Of a stretch of 60,863 nucleotides of DNA, positions 58,617-60,863 are shown one piece after another. Numbering within the stretch: the stretch's first letter is position 1; the number at the start of each line of letters is the position of its first letter. Both the position numbers and the translations under genes were made by a program. Source of the DNA: a virus; IMG/VR virus record IMGVR_UViG_3300032333_000288, positions 1 to 60,863 of that record. One strand, given 5' to 3'. Below the pieces are notes generated by a model. That model was not told the DNA's origin and ran no database searches. It saw nothing but the letters and a program-made list of their open reading frames with translations.

Positions 58617-58914
58617 CTTCCCTCCTCTTGCGTTGGATGGCGGCTGCTAGCTTGCGGAAGTCGTGCCTGGGTTGCTTGGGCGCTAAGCCCTTCAGCTGCA
58701 TCGCCAGCCGGTGTGGGATCGGCGTGTTACCACGCGCGTTGTTGCATGGCTTGCATGCCAGCTTGAAGTTCGACTCGACATCGCGTCCGCCCTTGCTCTT
58801 GGGCTGCAGGTGGTCGACCGTGGCCGTGCTGCGGAACAACTGGCAGTTGCACATCCAGCACCAGCGCGGCTTGCGCCCCTCGAACTGCTTGTCAAGGTAC
58901 TCGGTCGGTCTCAA
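58603..58914 (-). CDS. HNH nuclease, classical zinc-ribbon type
   Basis: A 103-aa HNH protein, TTG start with GGAG 8 bases upstream. WCWMCNCQLF (two zinc cysteines), ATVDHLQPKSKGGRDVESNF (the catalytic DH and the N of HNH), and KLACKPCNNARGNT (second zinc pair with HNH histidine position replaced by N-x-A-R). A basic C-terminus follows (QRKRREDERT). This is the free-standing HNH type seen beside terminases and in phage early regions. It is unlike the two other HNH genes. Overlaps both neighbours by short frames. Confidence 0.85.
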   Translation of the reverse strand: MRPTEYLDKQFEGRKPRWCWMCNCQLFRSTATVDHLQPKSKGGRDVESNFKLACKPCNNARGNTPIPHRLAMQLKGLAPKQPRHDFRKLAAAIQRKRREDERT

Positions 58915-59305
58915 GCCCCAACTCCCACACGCTGTTCGGGCCGCGCTTCTTGATTGGCGCCGCCTCCTTGGCAGGGACGATCTGTCGCTTCAACGGCAGC
59001 AGGTCAGCTGCGTCGATCTTCTCCAGGGCACGCTGCTCACACTTCTGCCTTGCTCGCAGCTCGGCGTAGGCTGCGCGGTCGGCGTACAACAACTCGATTC
59101 GACGTGCGACGGTGCCGGGCGGACCCCAGTAGATACCTCGACCACGCCTACGTGTGCGTTCGACGAGCTTGCGCTTCTCCAGAGTGACCAGGATGTGGCG
59201 GATGACACCGGGCGTGAGGTTGAGCTTTGCTGAAAGGTCGCTGACCTTGAGGCCGTCGGTCCCGACTTCGACAAGGGCGGCGTGGACGAGGTCGGTGTGG
59301 GTCAT
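58892..59305 (-). CDS. winged-helix DNA-binding regulator
   Basis: A 137-aa protein starting ATG 59305 (ATGA overlap). Residues 1-65 form a winged helix-turn-helix: [60 protein letters not shown]. The rest is a helix that may dimerise ([20 protein letters not shown]) and a basic tail. As the only clear transcription-factor-like protein in the window, it is a candidate for binding the 20-bp elements, but this is untested. Confidence 0.8.
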   Translation of the reverse strand: MTHTDLVHAALVEVGTDGLKVSDLSAKLNLTPGVIRHILVTLEKRKLVERTRRRGRGIYWGPPGTVARRIELLYADRAAYAELRARQKCEQRALEKIDAADLLPLKRQIVPAKEAAPIKKRGPNSVWELGLETDRVP

Positions 59306-59790
59306 GTCAGCGAATCTTTCGGCATATTCTCCAGCGCTTTCGCAGGGTAAATCTGCACACTGCCTGGGTGGGCGTCGGACTCCACGGCATAGCCATCGGG
59401 CGTCAACGTCGTGCAGTATTCGCCCACCACGCGGCCCTGCCATGCAGACCCGCTGCGCTTACGCACACGGTCGCCACGGTTGAACGTGGGCTGCGGATGC
59501 TGGGCCTGAGGTGCTGCGTATAGCGGAACAACACGCCCACCAAAGTATTCGTCTGGCTCCCCGGTGTCAGCCCTAAATTCGCTGGGCGGCTCCGCGCCAA
59601 CGTAACTGCACTTCGGATTCTTGGGGTGCCATACCTTGTACGCCACCGGCTCAGACTGCGGCTCGGTCTTCCCAGTGGCAAGCATCCGGTCTATTTCGGC
59701 AACTACCTTGGCCGGGCAGTCCCGGTCATACTGCCAAGTCACGACCAGCATGCGCAGGTCTTCCAGTTGTTGGGTTACTGTGGCGTTCAT
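59302..59790 (-). CDS. protein ending in a type II (R67/DfrB-like) dihydrofolate reductase domain
   Basis: A 162-aa protein. Residues 103-155 match the R67/DfrB SH3-like DHFR closely: [17 protein letters not shown], then [18 protein letters not shown] and [14 protein letters not shown]. The known functional residues line up: Lys111 (R67 Lys32), Trp117 (Trp38) and Gln146-Ile147-Tyr148 (Gln67-Ile68-Tyr69), with identical spacing of 35 between Lys and Gln. R67 works as a homotetramer around one pore, reducing dihydrofolate with NADPH and resisting trimethoprim. Here a 100-residue N-terminal part ([20 protein letters not shown], and an EPVAYKVW ... VPLYAAPQ stretch common in phage early proteins) is fused in front. 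Whether the tetramer still forms is unknown. Confidence 0.85.
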   Translation of the reverse strand: MNATVTQQLEDLRMLVVTWQYDRDCPAKVVAEIDRMLATGKTEPQSEPVAYKVWHPKNPKCSYVGAEPPSEFRADTGEPDEYFGGRVVPLYAAPQAQHPQPTFNRGDRVRKRSGSAWQGRVVGEYCTTLTPDGYAVESDAHPGSVQIYPAKALENMPKDSLT

Positions 59791-60494
59791 TTCGTCTTCT
59801 CGCAGTTCTTGGCGTCGTCAGCGTGCTGGCAGATGTCAGTGCCCTGCCTGTCGCACCATGGGCACGTCATTGATTCCAGCGCAGTGCTGCAGTCTTCCCA
59901 CATCCAATCGTTTTGAGCGGCAGGCTCAGACTTAGGCTGCTCTAGGGCGTCACGTTCTGCGCACGCCTTTCCGTCTGCAAGGCCGGCGGTGTAGCCGGCG
60001 ATGAAGTCGGGGCGCTCCTTCAGAGGCTGTAGGGCGTGACCATTGCGCCATTCGTCGATCTCTGCTTGCTGTGCAGCAACCACCTCACTCGCACTGCAAT
60101 TCATCGGACTGCGCGGCAAGCGTTCCTGCCAGGGCTTCACGAACCGTGGTTGCTGGGCCTGTGGCACTTGCAGGGCAGCGATCCACTCATCGCCAATACT
60201 TCCAAGATCGTTTTCTCGGATGTAGCAGATGATTTCTCGTATGGTGCGAGACTGTGCCCCCGGCTCAGGCTGCGGCTCGGCTTGTTTGCATTTGCCCTCC
60301 GCTGCACACGGCTTGCAGACCAGCCAAGGACTGTCGTTGTCAGCACATTCGTGGACAGGCTGCGGCTCGGCCAGGGCGGCGCGGAGTGCTTCGGCATGCT
60401 CCCTAATGTCGTCATCGCATGCGCCTGTTTTACGCCAGCGGCGGTCAAGGAAATCTTCTGCCGCCTGCGCGGCTGTTCTCAGTTGCTCAGTCAT
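59787..60494 (-). CDS. Cys-rich early-region protein, unknown function
   Basis: A 235-aa protein; ATG 60494 (a GTG one codon earlier is possible, with GGGAG 5-8 bases upstream). It is a patchwork of a helical N-terminus ([20 protein letters not shown]), Pro/Gln/Glu linkers, and two Cys sections: [17 protein letters not shown] near 60 and [20 protein letters not shown] near the end. A central helix has [20 protein letters not shown]. It looks like the Ea22-like early proteins of lambdoid-type phages in style. Overlaps the next gene by ATGA. Confidence 0.65.
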   Translation of the reverse strand: MTEQLRTAAQAAEDFLDRRWRKTGACDDDIREHAEALRAALAEPQPVHECADNDSPWLVCKPCAAEGKCKQAEPQPEPGAQSRTIREIICYIRENDLGSIGDEWIAALQVPQAQQPRFVKPWQERLPRSPMNCSASEVVAAQQAEIDEWRNGHALQPLKERPDFIAGYTAGLADGKACAERDALEQPKSEPAAQNDWMWEDCSTALESMTCPWCDRQGTDICQHADDAKNCEKTK

Positions 60495-60687
60495 CACTCA
60501 ATCTCCCGTGAAGGTTGACCGGCGGACCCACGTCCACCGGCTTGATCGGGCAGCGCTCGGTGCTGCACTCCCAGTACCCGCTGGACACGGCGCGCAAAGC
60601 GCTGCCGGTGCGCTTGCACTTAGGGCATGTGTCGGGCAGCTTCAGGCCCGTGTAGACCGGGCCATCGAGGGGGTGAGATTGGGTCAT
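60487..60687 (-). CDS. small zinc-ribbon protein
   Basis: A 66-aa protein with DTCPKCKRTGSALRAVSSGY then WECSTERCPI: four Cys in a C-x2-C ... C-x4-C zinc ribbon. Small proteins like this often bind nucleic acid or ribosomal partners in phage early regions. Coupled by ATGA at 60687, overlapping the next gene. Confidence 0.7.
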   Translation of the reverse strand: MTQSHPLDGPVYTGLKLPDTCPKCKRTGSALRAVSSGYWECSTERCPIKPVDVGPPVNLHGRLSDD

Positions 60688-60863
60688 GAGTGCCTCGGCT
60701 CGTAGCGCGCCGCGTGCGGCCCGCAGGCGCCGGCAGGATGGCGAGCGTCGATGCAGTAGCCGTACTCCACGCCCTTGGGGCCGCCCTTGCCGTGCGGATT
60801 GGGCTGAATCTTGCAGCGCTCAGCGTCCCTAGTGCCGCCGTCGTACATGTGGTGCGCGCAGGC
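60684..60863 (-). CDS. partial small Cys/His-rich protein
   Basis: The frame runs off the right edge; 59 residues are visible (HHMYDGGTRDAERCKIQPNP, then GKGGPKGVEYGYCIDARHPA, then GACGPHAARYEPRHS). Cys and His placements (AC-AHH, RCK, YCIDARHP, ACG) suggest a metal-binding fold. The stop overlaps the next ATG as ATGA. Confidence 0.65.
   Translation of the reverse strand, partial: ACAHHMYDGGTRDAERCKIQPNPHGKGGPKGVEYGYCIDARHPAGACGPHAARYEPRHS

Noticed and set aside
1-60863. Reassigned TAG codon (alternative genetic code)
   Set aside because: Several TAG codons have in-frame continuations, but long genes (terL, portal, polymerase, the 9.6-kb gene) contain no internal TAG, and TAG ends genes directly before the terminators at 6584 and 38974.

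Overview
This window is part of the genome of a tailed, podovirus-like bacteriophage with a GC-rich genome. Codon bias, mostly GTG and ATG starts, dense 4-base ATGA/GTGA stop-start overlaps and Gram-negative spanin genes (Rz/Rz1) suggest a proteobacterial host; the species cannot be read from the sequence. No integrase, repressor or tRNA gene was recognised.

The layout is two convergent arms. The plus-strand arm (1-38,929) is the virion and lysis half. It runs: large terminase, small unknown genes, a P22-type portal, an acidic scaffold-like protein, a gp49/Sf6-gene-66 family protein, an N4-gp56/DUF4043-type major capsid protein, head and neck proteins, and a long receptor-binding cassette (a 1,264-aa fibre with a WPDGS-type module and a Kelch-like end, then Ig-like and LamG-like fibres). 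A lysis cassette follows (two small membrane proteins, a DUF5675 protein in the endolysin slot, Rz with embedded Rz1), then more tail proteins, including an FGTP-repeat protein and a long helical protein, and finally a 619-aa and a 3,217-aa protein that are probably ejected with the DNA. A bidirectional hairpin terminator near 38,975-39,000 separates the arms.

The minus-strand arm (60,863 down to 39,003) is the takeover and replication half. Read in the direction of transcription it holds small zinc-binding proteins, a protein ending in a type II (DfrB/R67-like) dihydrofolate reductase domain, a winged-helix regulator, an HNH nuclease, a HAD phosphatase, and a MoxR-like AAA+ ATPase with an N-terminal membrane helix. 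The DUF3150 and metallopeptidase/VWA partners of that ATPase follow, but an HNH gene plus a strongly structured non-coding stretch sits between them. Then come a Cas4-like Fe-S nuclease, a SNF2-type helicase, a second HNH gene, a family A DNA polymerase, single-strand-DNA-binding-like candidates, a DnaQ-like exonuclease, a MazG-fold DUF5664 protein, a PD-(D/E)XK nuclease, an ATP-dependent DNA ligase and a tail of small unknown genes.

Eight copies of a related 20-bp element, seven clear and one weak, built from two direct 7-bp units and an inverted third, lie in gaps at the heads of gene blocks on both arms. They look like the phage's own regulatory sites. Other points of interest are a likely -1 frameshift in the gp49-family gene, an amber-interrupted gene whose frame continues to the next translational coupling, and the DfrB-like domain fusion.
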